The position numbers and the translations under genes were made by a program. From the NCBI RefSeq assembly GCF_007097485.1, contig NZ_VKDE01000032.1, forward strand, positions 1 to 54,039: a DNA stretch of 54,039 nt, in the 5' to 3' direction. Shown piece after piece: positions 1-9,000 of the stretch; within the stretch, counting starts at the first letter, position 1; each line of letters starts with the position of its first letter. This DNA is from Carboxylicivirga sp. M1479. Lineage in GTDB: Bacteria > Bacteroidota > Bacteroidia > Bacteroidales > Marinilabiliaceae. The notes beneath the pieces were generated by a model. The model saw only the letters and a program-made list of their open reading frames with translations, did no database searches and was not told the DNA's origin.

Positions 1-45
1 TTCAATGACTTGCTCAAACTCTATGTTGTTATTTGTCGTAGCCAT
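1..45 (-). CDS. IS110-like transposase/recombinase, N-terminus only (cut by window edge)
   Basis: Only the first 15 codons lie in the window; they read MATTNNNIEFEQVIE and continue off the left edge. The copy at the other end (53987-54039) is nearly the same and runs two residues further, to ...VIERGC. IS110-family recombinases (DEDD catalytic domain) often begin with a short leader of this kind just before a G-[IL]-D-V-H-K motif; that is family knowledge, and the motif itself lies outside the window. The start codon is preceded by AAGAAGG, a good ribosome site, conserved in both copies. A different transposase family cannot be excluded from 15 residues. Confidence 0.5.
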   Translation of the reverse strand, partial: MATTNNNIEFEQVIE

Positions 46-217
46 GCCTTCTTTTATTCACTAAGTTCCGAATTACCTCCAATAATCATCCCCCTGTGTG
101 CCAAATTTACTTGCCATGGGTGTTTCATGTGTTTAAATTTTGTTTTTATTGCCACATGGAACTCGCCAAAATCAATCATACTCTTGTGTGAGAACTTATT
201 CTCATGGCTCGTTTCAT
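1..217 (-). mobile_element. 5' end of an IS110-like insertion sequence (left copy)
   Basis: Read on the minus strand, this stretch holds stem-loop unit A (217-156), a 27-nt linker, stem-loop unit B* (128-65), a spacer ending in AAGAAGG, and the recombinase start at 45. The same order, with clear base identity, is found at 53793-54039 on the plus strand. The two copies are therefore inverted repeats at the two ends of the window. Identity between the copies starts at ATGAAACGAG, which I take as the element boundary. Upstream noncoding sequence of this size is where IS110 elements encode their bridge RNA. Confidence 0.6.
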
Positions 218-429
218 ATGATTATAATTTGCTTTCATTTGCCATATGGAACTCTCAAGTAAATTTTATCATCCCCCTGTGTGAAAATTTGGATAATCAA
301 ATTTACATGGTCGTTTCATGTGTATAAATTTTGTTTTTATTGCCACTACTTGTCCCGTTTTATCGGGATGGAACTTGCCAAATTCAATCATGCTACTGCG
401 TGAGAAGCTATTCTCATGGCTCGTTTCAT
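218..429 (-). repeat. Extra A-B stem-loop module in tandem with the IS 5' end
   Basis: On the minus strand, unit A' (429-368) and unit B (319-246) precede the A-B* pair of the IS, with a 28-nt linker (245-218) between B and the next A. A' and A share ATGAAACGAGCC, a GAGAA/TTCTC hairpin and a closing GTTCCAT. B has a long stem (GTAAATTT with AAATTTAC, continuing through ATTATCC with GGATGAT) around a loop containing CACACAGG. The linker after A' carries a CCCG...CGGG hairpin also seen in the right copy. The module A'-B matches the solo copy at 39920-40110. Confidence 0.75.
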
Positions 430-668
430 TTTATATGTTTACAAAGTTCTTTATGCTTTGCTTAAGTTTAAATTTCAGTACAATTCGGTTTTATTGAGAA
501 TGATTTAATAAATACAAACCATAAGCATGCACTGATTTTTCAGTCAATAAAAATACGCAAAGAAGATGAGGAAAGGAAGTAATGCTTTTATTATATAAAG
601 TCAGTCTATTTGCATTAAGATTGGGTAATTGGGGAGAAGTGTTCGTGAGTGCGCCAAATTGTAGGCAT
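430..668. other. Intergenic, no gene seen
   Basis: AT-rich sequence between the repeat array and the rho terminator. I see a small ACTGA/TCAGT hairpin near 531-543 but no convincing ORF, RNA or promoter. The open frame at 491-691 has no coding character and overlaps the rho terminator. Confidence 0.5.
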
Positions 669-700
669 AAAAAAAGCGGAATGTTATTCATTCCGCTTTT
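669..700 (-). terminator. Rho-independent terminator downstream of rho
   Basis: Perfect 7-bp stem GCGGAAT (676-682) / ATTCCGC (690-696). On the minus strand it is followed by a run of seven T, placed 23 nt after the rho stop codon. Confidence 0.85.
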
Positions 701-723
701 GTATTATTGAGTATCAAAGATTC

Positions 724-2493
724 CTAATTATCGTTCATCGATATTAAGAATTCCTCGTTAGATTTCGTTTTTCTCATCCTATCCTGTAAGAATCCCATAG
801 CCTCAACAGGCGTCATGTCAGATAAGTAGTTGCGTAATATCCATATGCGATTCATCATTTCAGGATCAATCAGCAGATCTTCACGACGCGTACTTGATAG
901 GTTGACATCAACAGCAGGGAATATACGCTTATTAGATAGTTTACGATCCAATTGAAGCTCCATGTTACCTGTTCCTTTAAATTCTTCAAATATCACTTCA
1001 TCCATCTTAGATCCAGTCTCAGTTAAGGCTGTTGCAATAATTGTTAAAGAACCACCGTTTTCGATGTTACGAGCAGCACCAAAGAAACGCTTAGGACGGT
1101 GCAAAGCATTGGCGTCAACGCCACCCGATAATACTTTACCTGATGCTGGTGAAACAGTATTGTAAGCACGTGCTAAACGTGTGATTGAATCAAGAAGAAC
1201 CACCACATCGTGACCACATTCAACCATTCTCTTGGCTTTCTCAAGCACAATGTTGGCAACTTTTACATGACGTTCTGCCGGTTCATCAAAAGTAGATGAT
1301 ACAACTTCGGCATTTACGCTACGAGCCATATCGGTTACTTCTTCAGGACGTTCGTCAATTAACAAGATAATCATGTATACCTCAGGATGGTTAGCTGCAA
1401 TAGCATTGGCCACATCTTTTAGTAACACCGTTTTACCAGTTTTAGGTTGTGCCACAATCAATCCGCGCTGTCCTTTTCCAATAGGGGAGAACATGTCAAC
1501 TACACGTGATGACATGTTGGCTTTAGGACCGGTAGTCAAATCAAATTTTTCATCCGGGAAAATTGGAGTCAAGTGATCAAATGGTACACGGTCGCGAACA
1601 ATTGCCGGAAGTCTTCCGTTAATCTGCTCTACCTTAATTAAAGGAAAGTACTTTTCACCCTCTTTTGGAGGACGGATAGTACCCAATACACTATCACCAG
1701 TTTTTAGTCCAAATAATTTTATTTGCGACTGCGATACGTAAATATCATCTGGTGAGTTTAAATAATTATAATCAGATGAACGCAAGAAACCATATCCGTC
1801 AGGCATTATCTCTAGTACGCCAGAGGCTGAAATGATGCCTTCGAATTCGTACTGCTTATCGTTTCGGTCTTGACGTCTGTTGTCGCGTCCTCTATCGTTT
1901 TGAGGACGACGTTTATCGTCTTGCTGACGATTATCCTGCTGACGGTTGCGATTATCACGGTTTTCGCGATCGTCACGACGTTTAAAATCTTTTTGAGCAG
2001 GAGCCTTTTCCTCTTGAGGTTTTGACTTAGCAATTTTTTCTTCAATTGTTTCAGTCTTTTCTTCAGGAGCTACTTGAGCTTCCTTTACAGGTGCTGCCTC
2101 TTTGGTTTCCTGTGGTTCTTTATCCGCTTTAGGCGACTCTTTCTTTAAAGGCTCCTTTTTAACGGGTTCTTTCTTGGCTGGCTTTTCAACTTCCTCTTTC
2201 TTGACTTCGTCATTTTTTACAGCAGCAGCTGCTTCGGCTACTTTTGACTGTACAGATGAAGCGACAGGAGAATCAGGACGTTGAGTACGTGGTCGCTTGG
2301 AGCGAGGCTTACGCTCTGTAGGTTTGTCTTTTTTAGGTTTTTTATCACCCGATACCTGAATGGCTTGTTCATCAAGTATTTTGTAAACTAAATCCTGTTT
2401 TTTAAAGGATTCAACGCGCTTAACATTAAGCTCTTTTGCTATTTGACGTAGTTCTGTCAATAGCTTTTTATTAAGTTCTAGTATATCATACAT
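724..2493 (-). CDS. rho: Transcription termination factor Rho
   Basis: A 589-residue Rho, far longer than the about 420 residues of the E. coli protein. Residues 1-43 form the SAP-like Rho N-terminal domain. Residues 44-213 are a low-complexity insert, first Lys/Glu/Pro-rich (KKEP repeats), then Arg/Asp/Asn/Gln-rich. A cold-shock type RNA-binding domain follows (about 215-292, with GYGFLR), then the RecA-like hexameric ATPase with P-loop QPKTGKT (349-355) and DERPEEV. Such inserts are common in Bacteroidota Rho, where the disordered region has been linked to phase separation. It stands alone, divergent from rpoD, with its own terminator. The function is secure; the role of the insert here is inference. 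Confidence 0.97.
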   Translation of the reverse strand: MYDILELNKKLLTELRQIAKELNVKRVESFKKQDLVYKILDEQAIQVSGDKKPKKDKPTERKPRSKRPRTQRPDSPVASSVQSKVAEAAAAVKNDEVKKEEVEKPAKKEPVKKEPLKKESPKADKEPQETKEAAPVKEAQVAPEEKTETIEEKIAKSKPQEEKAPAQKDFKRRDDRENRDNRNRQQDNRQQDDKRRPQNDRGRDNRRQDRNDKQYEFEGIISASGVLEIMPDGYGFLRSSDYNYLNSPDDIYVSQSQIKLFGLKTGDSVLGTIRPPKEGEKYFPLIKVEQINGRLPAIVRDRVPFDHLTPIFPDEKFDLTTGPKANMSSRVVDMFSPIGKGQRGLIVAQPKTGKTVLLKDVANAIAANHPEVYMIILLIDERPEEVTDMARSVNAEVVSSTFDEPAERHVKVANIVLEKAKRMVECGHDVVVLLDSITRLARAYNTVSPASGKVLSGGVDANALHRPKRFFGAARNIENGGSLTIIATALTETGSKMDEVIFEEFKGTGNMELQLDRKLSNKRIFPAVDVNLSSTRREDLLIDPEMMNRIWILRNYLSDMTPVEAMGFLQDRMRKTKSNEEFLISMNDN

Positions 2494-2793
2494 AACTATA
2501 ACGACAGTATTTTAAAGAGAAATCTTTTGGATAATTGTATTCTGAATTTATACTACTTGAAAGTAAAATATAGGATTGAGAACCTGACAGGCCTCAATTA
2601 TGATTCATGCAAATTTATGGAAAGTTTATCTACTCACAAAACATTTTAGTCAAATTAATGAATTAACTGTATTATTTTAATTGTCAATCACTTTGTAAGT
2701 CCTTAAAAAAAATGCAATTTTAAAAGTGCTTTAAACAAAATACTTAAAATGAGTGTTTAATTAATTGCCGGGACCAAACATAACTGATTCGAT
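2494..2793. promoter_or_regulatory. Divergent rho / rpoD control region
   Basis: Three hundred bases between two divergent housekeeping genes must hold both promoters. I see no exact TAnnTTTG box. The closest is TCACTTTG at 2688-2695 on the plus strand, about 100 nt before rpoD, which is weak. No RNA gene or extra ORF is evident. Confidence 0.4.
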
Positions 2794-3660
2794 ATGAGAC
2801 AACTTAAAATTACGAAGCAAGTAACTAACCGTGAGACGCCGTCGCTAGACAAATATTTACATGAAATAGGAAAGGTTAAACTGCTCAATGCCGATGAAGA
2901 AGTTGTATTGGCAAAAAAGATCAAACAAGGAGATAATAAAGCCCTAGAGCGACTGATAAATGCCAATTTGCGCTTCGTTGTTTCTGTTTCTAAGCAATAT
3001 CAAAATCAAGGATTAAGCTTGCCCGATTTAATTAACGAGGGGAATTTGGGCTTGATAAAAGCTGCTCAACGCTTTGATGAAACCCGTGGTTTTAAGTTTA
3101 TTAGTTATGCTGTTTGGTGGATTCGACAGTCGATATTACAGGCTTTAGCTGAGCAGGCACGTATTGTGCGCCTACCTTTGAATAAAATAGGATCAATAAA
3201 TAAAGTTAATAATGCATTCTCACGTTTAGAGCAGGATTTTCAACGTGAACCGACTGCAGATGAGATCGCAAAAATTCTAGAAATAGCTCCTAAAGAGGTA
3301 AAAGAGGCCCTAAAGGTTTCGTCGCGTCATGTGTCAATGGACGCCCCTTTAAAAAAGGATGAAGACAATACTTTGTATGATGTGCTTCTTTCTAACGATT
3401 CATTAAGCCCAGATACTCATTTGCTGGATGATTCCTTGCGTCAGGAGATTGATCGTTCATTAGCCACCTTATCAACCCGCGAATCGGATATTATTAAGTT
3501 GTATTATGGATTAGGAGGAGAACCTCCTTATTCACTTGAAGAAATTGGAAAGCTCTTTAACCTAACGCGTGAGCGTGTGAGACAAATTAAAGAGAAGGCT
3601 ATCAAACGTTTGAAGAATACGTATCGCAGTAAGATATTGCGTTCTTTTTTAGGTCAGTAA
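2794..3660 (+). CDS. rpoD: Primary RNA polymerase sigma factor (RpoD/SigA type)
   Basis: A 288-residue sigma-70 factor, the short form typical of Bacteroidota, lacking the long region 1.1 and non-conserved insert of E. coli RpoD. Region 1.2 ([12 protein letters not shown]), region 2 ([35 protein letters not shown]), region 3, and region 4 with its helix-turn-helix ([18 protein letters not shown]) are all present in order. It directs recognition of housekeeping promoters, which in this phylum have the form TTG-N19-TAnnTTTG; boxes of that kind precede several genes in this window. It is monocistronic and ends at a terminator at 3696-3726. Confidence 0.96.
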   Translation: MRQLKITKQVTNRETPSLDKYLHEIGKVKLLNADEEVVLAKKIKQGDNKALERLINANLRFVVSVSKQYQNQGLSLPDLINEGNLGLIKAAQRFDETRGFKFISYAVWWIRQSILQALAEQARIVRLPLNKIGSINKVNNAFSRLEQDFQREPTADEIAKILEIAPKEVKEALKVSSRHVSMDAPLKKDEDNTLYDVLLSNDSLSPDTHLLDDSLRQEIDRSLATLSTRESDIIKLYYGLGGEPPYSLEEIGKLFNLTRERVRQIKEKAIKRLKNTYRSKILRSFLGQ

Positions 3661-3695
3661 AAAATAGATGTTAAATATCATATCGAATTAAATGT

Positions 3696-3726
3696 GTGTG
3701 TTGTATTTTTGCAGCACACTTTTTTT
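3696..3726 (+). terminator. Terminator of rpoD overlapping the rpe promoter
   Basis: Eight-bp stem GTGTGTTG (3696-3703) / CAGCACAC (3712-3719) with one G-T pair, followed by seven T. The 8-nt loop (3704-3711) reads TATTTTTG, an exact TAnnTTTG -7 box that would start transcription about 35 nt before rpe. One short segment therefore seems to end rpoD and start rpe. Confidence 0.65.
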
Positions 3727-3750
3727 ATGGATTAACGAACCGTTATTAAA

Positions 3751-4407
3751 ATGAAGCACTTAATTGCACCGTCATTATTGGCCGCCGACTTTAGTAATTT
3801 ACAGAAAGACATTGAAATGATAAACCGAAGTGAAGCTGATTGGTTTCACCTGGATATTATGGATGGTGTTTTTGTGCCTAATATTTCATTTGGCATTCCT
3901 GTTTTGGAAGCGATCAAACCATTGGCGCAAAAACCGTTTGATGTTCATTTAATGATTACACAGCCAGAGCGTTATATTGAAACCTTTCAAAAGGCGGGTG
4001 CAGATATTTTTAACGTGCACTACGAGGCCAGTACGCATTTGCACCGTACAGTGCAAACTGTTCATGCCAGTGGTATGAAAGCAGGTGTTACTTTAAATCC
4101 ACACACGCCAATTTCGGTTTTAGAAGATATCGTGAGTGAATTAGACTTGGTTTTACTGATGTCGGTAAACCCTGGTTTTGGAGGGCAGAAATTTATTCAA
4201 AATACCTACGAGAAAGTTGAGAAACTTAAAGAGCTTGTATTAAGGAAAAATAGCCGTGCACTCATTCAGGTTGATGGAGGTGTGGATAACTCAAATGCTG
4301 CTCAATTGGTAGAAAAAGGAGCCGATGTATTAGTGGCTGGTAGTTATGTGTTTAAATCAGCAGACCCGGAAGCAACTATTAAGGGACTAAAAGAACTGAG
4401 TTTTTAG
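3751..4407 (+). CDS. rpe: Ribulose-phosphate 3-epimerase
   Basis: This 218-residue (beta/alpha)8 enzyme interconverts ribulose 5-phosphate and xylulose 5-phosphate in the pentose phosphate pathway. Diagnostic stretches are APSLLAADFSNL at the N-terminus, the metal-binding HLDIMDGVFVPN, DVHLMI, LMSVNPGFGGQKFI and VDGGV near the C-terminus, with the phosphate-binding VAGSYVF at the end. The length is standard for the family. It is preceded by the TATTTTTG box noted at 3704-3711, and a good terminator lies 320 nt after its stop. Confidence 0.96.
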   Translation: MKHLIAPSLLAADFSNLQKDIEMINRSEADWFHLDIMDGVFVPNISFGIPVLEAIKPLAQKPFDVHLMITQPERYIETFQKAGADIFNVHYEASTHLHRTVQTVHASGMKAGVTLNPHTPISVLEDIVSELDLVLLMSVNPGFGGQKFIQNTYEKVEKLKELVLRKNSRALIQVDGGVDNSNAAQLVEKGADVLVAGSYVFKSADPEATIKGLKELSF

Positions 4408-4459
4408 ACCTAGATAATCAATGTTGTCCTAATTATTTTTCACTCAAGCCGTGAAGGCT

Positions 4460-4489
4460 CTTACTTTTTTCTACAGTCAAAAAAGTAAG
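4460..4489. repeat. Perfect 11-bp inverted repeat in the rpe 3' region
   Basis: CTTACTTTTTT (4460-4470) pairs with AAAAAAGTAAG (4479-4489) around an 8-nt loop. It opens a structured stretch that ends near 4645. Confidence 0.7.
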
Positions 4490-4535
4490 CAAAAAGTCCG
4501 CCGGCTGCACCCATTTCACTCAAAAAACTAGGATT

Positions 4536-4614
4536 AATGACTGAAATTGTTTCAAACTCACACTTTTTCGTTCCTCAAAGTGCTTAAACAGAAAAACAAT
4601 TTTTAACCGTCATT
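4536..4614. repeat. Long imperfect palindrome
   Basis: AATGACTGAAATTGTTT (4536-4552) pairs imperfectly with AAACAATTTT...GTCATT (4594-4614), enclosing a CACTTT/AAAGTG hairpin (4561-4566 and 4577-4582). Flanking A6 (about 4523) and T6 (about 4624) tracts extend the fold to roughly 120 nt. It looks like a dispersed structured repeat or part of a long 3' UTR. There is no ORF in it. Confidence 0.5.
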
Positions 4615-4728
4615 TCAACCCTGTTTTTTGGCTCACTGGCTGAGGCCGGTTCGCAACAAGACGTCTCGAGAAATTAATAAAAACGTTTAGGGCGCTATTG
4701 CTAGATATTACATAAAATAAATGAGCGA

Positions 4729-4755
4729 GGCAGGTAAATATTACCTGTCTTTTTT
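4729..4755 (+). terminator. Rho-independent terminator
   Basis: Nine-bp stem GGCAGGTAA (4729-4737) / TTACCTGTC (4741-4749), loop ATA, then a T run. It lies 320 nt after rpe, so either rpe has a long structured 3' UTR or a small RNA ends here. Confidence 0.8.
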
Positions 4756-5042
4756 GTGTCCGAATTATTAGTGGCTTAACTAGGCTCATAACATCAAAAA
4801 TTCGTTTGGCAATTATCGGCAGGATTTTAAATCAAAATAGATTCTGGATGCTTTGCCTTACGAGCCTATGTTGATGGCTTTAAATGGCCTTATTTGTAAT
4901 TTGTGATTAGGGGAGTGGAATAGTGTTTTGATTCTATTGCAGCTTCACTTGTACTTGCTAGATACCATCAAGCTAGCAAAATCGGCATTTCAATGACACT
5001 TCATCGATACTTGTTCGGCATTTCATCGACAACGCGCGTATA

Positions 5043-5097
5043 GCCGAACAAATGCCGAACAGATGCCGATGAGTTGCCGAGCAAATGCCGAAGCTGC
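5043..5097. repeat. Minisatellite, 11-bp unit, five copies
   Basis: Five head-to-tail units: GCCGAACAAAT, GCCGAACAGAT, GCCGATGAGTT, GCCGAGCAAAT and GCCGAAGCTGC. The same motif occurs inverted just upstream (TCGGCATTT at 4982 and again near 5015), so the segment can fold on itself. No reading frame runs through it. The surrounding gap (4756-5184) shows nothing else. Confidence 0.75.
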
Positions 5098-5184
5098 TGT
5101 GCAGCAAGTAGTAGTTCGTTACGAAGCGGGAGACAATAGGAGCCGAATACATTAAGATGGTGTTAGGATGTGTTGCCGAACAAC

Positions 5185-5215
5185 TTGGTAATCATTTTTC
5201 TAAATAGTATTTTTG
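5185..5215 (+). promoter_or_regulatory. Promoter of the methyltransferase gene
   Basis: TTG (5185-5187), a 20-nt spacer, then TATTTTTG (5208-5215) match the Bacteroidota TTG-N19/20-TAnnTTTG consensus. The predicted start site is about 12 nt before the ATG at 5234. Confidence 0.65.
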
Positions 5216-5233
5216 TGCCACATAAATTAATAT

Positions 5234-5956
5234 ATGGGAGAAGAAATACTGAATGATCCGCTAGGGCAGGCAGCTCTTGATCATTTAAAGGGTAAGCGCC
5301 AATTGGAAATACAGGTACAGTCGAATATTGTGGAGGATGATGTGATACCAGTGGATTACTTATTTCGTGATTTTGCTAATATGCCCACTCTTGAGCAAAA
5401 GGGACTGAATCATTGTCAGGGAAAAGTGCTTGATCTTGGTGGAGGTGTAGGTTCGCATTCTTTGGAACTGCAGAGAAAAGGAATGGATGTGACCCTCTTG
5501 GATGTGTCCTACGGCTGTTGTCAGGTAGCCAGGCAGCGGGGTGTGAAAGAGGTGATCAATGAAGATTTTTACGCTTATGAGCCCGAAGTGAAGTATGATA
5601 CCATTTTGCTGATGATGAACGGAATTGGTTTGGCAGCGGCTGTAGATCATCTGCCCACATTCTTTAATAAACTCAAAGAATACCTAGCCCCTAAGGGACA
5701 GGTAATACTCGATAGTTCCGATTTACGATACTTGTATATTGATGAAGATAGCTATTGTGATTTGCCCGATGAAACTTATTACGGAGAAGTTATGTATACA
5801 ATGTCATATAAAGATCATAAAACGAGTGCATTTGAGTGGTTATTTATCGATCCAGCCTTGTTAGCATTGAAGGCCAAAGAGAATGGTTTTGCTTTTGAAA
5901 ATCTGGCCGATGGTGATCATTACGACTACTTGACAAGACTAACACTTATCAAGTAA
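5234..5956 (+). CDS. Class I SAM-dependent methyltransferase, substrate unknown
   Basis: This 240-residue protein has a Rossmann-type methyltransferase core. Motif I is VLDLGGGVGSHSLEL (about residues 66-80), with an acidic strand end VTLLDVS and a motif IV-like stretch DTILLMMNGIG (about 121-131) lacking the NPPY or DPP signature of DNA or rRNA methylases. It most resembles small-molecule or quinone-type methyltransferases (Methyltransf_25/11). It stands alone behind its own promoter, so context gives no substrate. The short spacing between promoter and ATG supports this start. Confidence 0.8.
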   Translation: MGEEILNDPLGQAALDHLKGKRQLEIQVQSNIVEDDVIPVDYLFRDFANMPTLEQKGLNHCQGKVLDLGGGVGSHSLELQRKGMDVTLLDVSYGCCQVARQRGVKEVINEDFYAYEPEVKYDTILLMMNGIGLAAAVDHLPTFFNKLKEYLAPKGQVILDSSDLRYLYIDEDSYCDLPDETYYGEVMYTMSYKDHKTSAFEWLFIDPALLALKAKENGFAFENLADGDHYDYLTRLTLIK

Positions 5957-6033
5957 ATTTGTACGATTATAAAGATAATGGAGTTGTTCGTCAAAGATTG
6001 AGAAGATAAGGCTTGTTTAACAAAACAATTCGA

Positions 6034-6062
6034 TTGTAGCTTAAGGCATTTTAGTATCTTTC
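6034..6062 (+). promoter_or_regulatory. Possible promoter of the surface-protein gene
   Basis: TTG (6034-6036), an 18-nt spacer and TATCTTTC (6055-6062), one base from TAnnTTTG, lie about 35 nt before the ATG at 6097. Confidence 0.4.
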
Positions 6063-6096
6063 GGATTCATTTGTAGTTCTTGAAAAATAAGAGATT

Positions 6097-9000
6097 ATGA
6101 AAAATATATACGCTTTAGTAGGTTTATTGGTATTGTTGAGTTTTAGTAATGTAGGGTGGGGGCAAAGTATTATAACTAACGCAGCGACAAACATCACTGC
6201 TAATGGTGCTACATTAAATGCGACGGCATCAGGTTTGGATGTTGGGAAAACTTATTATGTAGAGTATTATTACGGACCAGCTGGCGATCTTTTACAGAAT
6301 AATATAAAAAGTGACGATGTTAGTGGTGTAACAACTGCAAATTTCCCTTTGTTAACTGATGTTGAACTATCCAGTAATACAGAATACTTTTTTACGGCTT
6401 ATTTATTCGAAGATACTGATACCCCTCCTTTTTACAATTATATAGGTAGTGGTTCTGAAATGTCTTTTACTACAGAAGTTGTTTTAACAGGCATTAGTAC
6501 GAATGCAGCAACAAACATCACGATTAATGGAGCTACCTTAAATGCCACAGCATCAGGTTTGGATGTAGGTAAAAGCTATTATGTGGAGTACTATTATGGT
6601 CCCGCTGGTGATCTTTTGCAGAATTACATTAAAAGTAACAATATTAGTGGTGTAACAACAGCTGATTTCCCTTTGATAACAGATGCTGAACTATTCAGTA
6701 ATACAGAATACTTTTTTACGGCTTATTTATATGAAGCTATTGCTACTCCTCCTTTTGGTAATTATATAGGTGGTGGTGGTGAACTGTCTTTTATAACTGC
6801 ATCTCCTTTATCAGTGACATTATATAATCCACTACAAGATGATTCAAATGTTACTATAAATCCCTTGTTGCAATTGACGTTCAATCAAGATGTAGAATTT
6901 ATTGATCCATTGGCTGAGTATAAAATATTATTAAGACAAGGAGGTGCCACCATTGATGAATTTATTGTTTCGCCTGGTTTTAAGGATGGTAATTTAGTTT
7001 TTGATGGCAATTTAATGGTGAGTGACCGTTTAAATATAACACCATATTCAACCTTAGCTGTTGGTACAGAATATCATGTTATTATTCCTAGTGGCCTGGT
7101 TAAATCATTTGTTAGTGAAGAAACTTTTACTGGCATCACATCCTCTACAGGATGGCGTTTTACAACGGTCGCCAATCCTGTTTGGGCAAATGGATATCCA
7201 TTAACGCGTAATGTGTCTCCAATATCAGTTGAATTTGTTGGGCAAGTTGATAAAATAGGCACATGTTATTATGTTGTAACTGATAATAATACCGAGCCAA
7301 CAATTGCTCAAATAAAAGCTGGTCAAGATGCAACAGGCAGCCCAGCAAGTTATGCAAGCGGAAGTGTTGCTATTGAAACAGCTAGTGCCGAATTTAATGA
7401 TGCGATAGATGTATCAGATCATGAATTATACGATGCCGAGACTACTTATTATGTATACGCTGTAACAACTGATGATGTAAATTCGCTGGATTCTGAAATT
7501 GGAATAACATCTTTTACAACTCTCGAAAGAATTGCTCCTATTACCTCTTTTGATCCTATTGATGGAGCCAACGACGTTTCGATATTAGCTAAGGTTGTCA
7601 TTACTTTTGATGAACCCGTTCGCATGACTAATGGTACAATTATAGATGATACAAATGTCGCAAGCCTAATTTTATTTAATTTAAATCCAGCTAATCCAGT
7701 TGACTTTACGGCAAGTATTGATGATGAAAAACAAGTTATTACTATTACGCCAAATGTGCCACTGAACGAAAACTCAGGTTACGATATTACCATCTTAGCT
7801 GTTGAAGATTATTTTGACAATGAGCAATTGAGTTCGTCAAAAGCTTCATTTAATACCACCAATGTTGTGGTCTGGAATGGAAATCAGTCGTCGGTATGGA
7901 CAGTCAATCAAAATTGGGATGGTAATTTTAACCCTGGTAGTAGTGTTCATATTCCCTATGCTGATGGAGGAGTGCCGATTACGAATATGCCAATAATATC
8001 AACAGATATTACTGTTGGGCATATAAGTATTGAATCGGGTGCATCCTTAGAGATTGAAAATACTGGTAGCTTGATTATCAACGAGACCTTAACAATGGGA
8101 TCTTCAACGACAGGAGCAGGTAATGCTTCGATTATAGATAATGGGTCAACTTCAATAAATGTTGATCCTTCCAAGGTGTCCATACAACAGGCGATTATGT
8201 CTAGTACGCGTGGATATCATCTTTCTTCACCAGTTGTTGGTGCTACGAAATCTAACATGGGTGTTGATAATGCTATCTATGTTTTTGATAACCCAACTGA
8301 TAGCTGGCCTAAATTAGGTGACAACGATGTGCTTTCTATAGGGCGAGGTTATGGTTTATATACAAGTGTTGATATTGAATTTAAAGGTGCACTTAACCAG
8401 AGCTCCAGTTATTCTGTTCCTTTAACCCGAACTGACGGAGAGGGATATGGATGGAATCTTGTCGGGAATCCATATACGGCAGCTATAGATTGGAATCAAA
8501 TTGCTTTAGGGCATAAAGTAAATATCAATAATGCTTATTGGGTGTTTTTAAATGATCCTTCTAATTATGGATTGTATGCAACATATAGTAGTGGAGGTGG
8601 TGGAACGAATGGTCTAGATAATCTAATTCCAACACATCAGGCGTATTACGTAAAGGTAAATCTAGGAGAAACAATAGGTTCATTAACAATGCCAAAGTCG
8701 GCATTGTCTCCAAATAATAAAAGCATACTAAAATCTGCACCTGTTGAATTTACCAGGGTAAAGTTAGCTGGCGTTAATGGTGATTATATCGATGAAACAA
8801 TTCTTTCATTTACTGAAGATGCTGAAGATTACATCGATATGTATGATGCTGAAAAAAGATTCACAAATTATAAAAATTATCTAGAGTTATTCTTTTATGA
8901 AGAATCTAATTCTTTTGCTATCGATTGCAAAAAATCAATTTATGACGGATTAATTGTTCCAATTGGTTATAAGGTTTCTAATACAGGTGCTTATTCCATT

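Noticed and set aside
10-327. 105-codon plus-strand frame across the stem-loop array
   Set aside because: It is the antisense of the IS leader; its apparent repeats (CLNFVFIATWN) come from the repeated noncoding units.
1-429. CRISPR array
   Set aside because: Units are 62-73 nt paralogous hairpins with near-constant linkers, not short identical repeats with unique spacers, and no cas genes are present.
491-691. 66-codon minus-strand frame beside the left repeat array
   Set aside because: No coding character, no start signal, and it runs through the rho terminator hairpin.
4408-5233. tRNA or rRNA gene in the repeat-rich gap
   Set aside because: No cloverleaf, GGTTCGA-type T-arm or rRNA-like sequence could be found.
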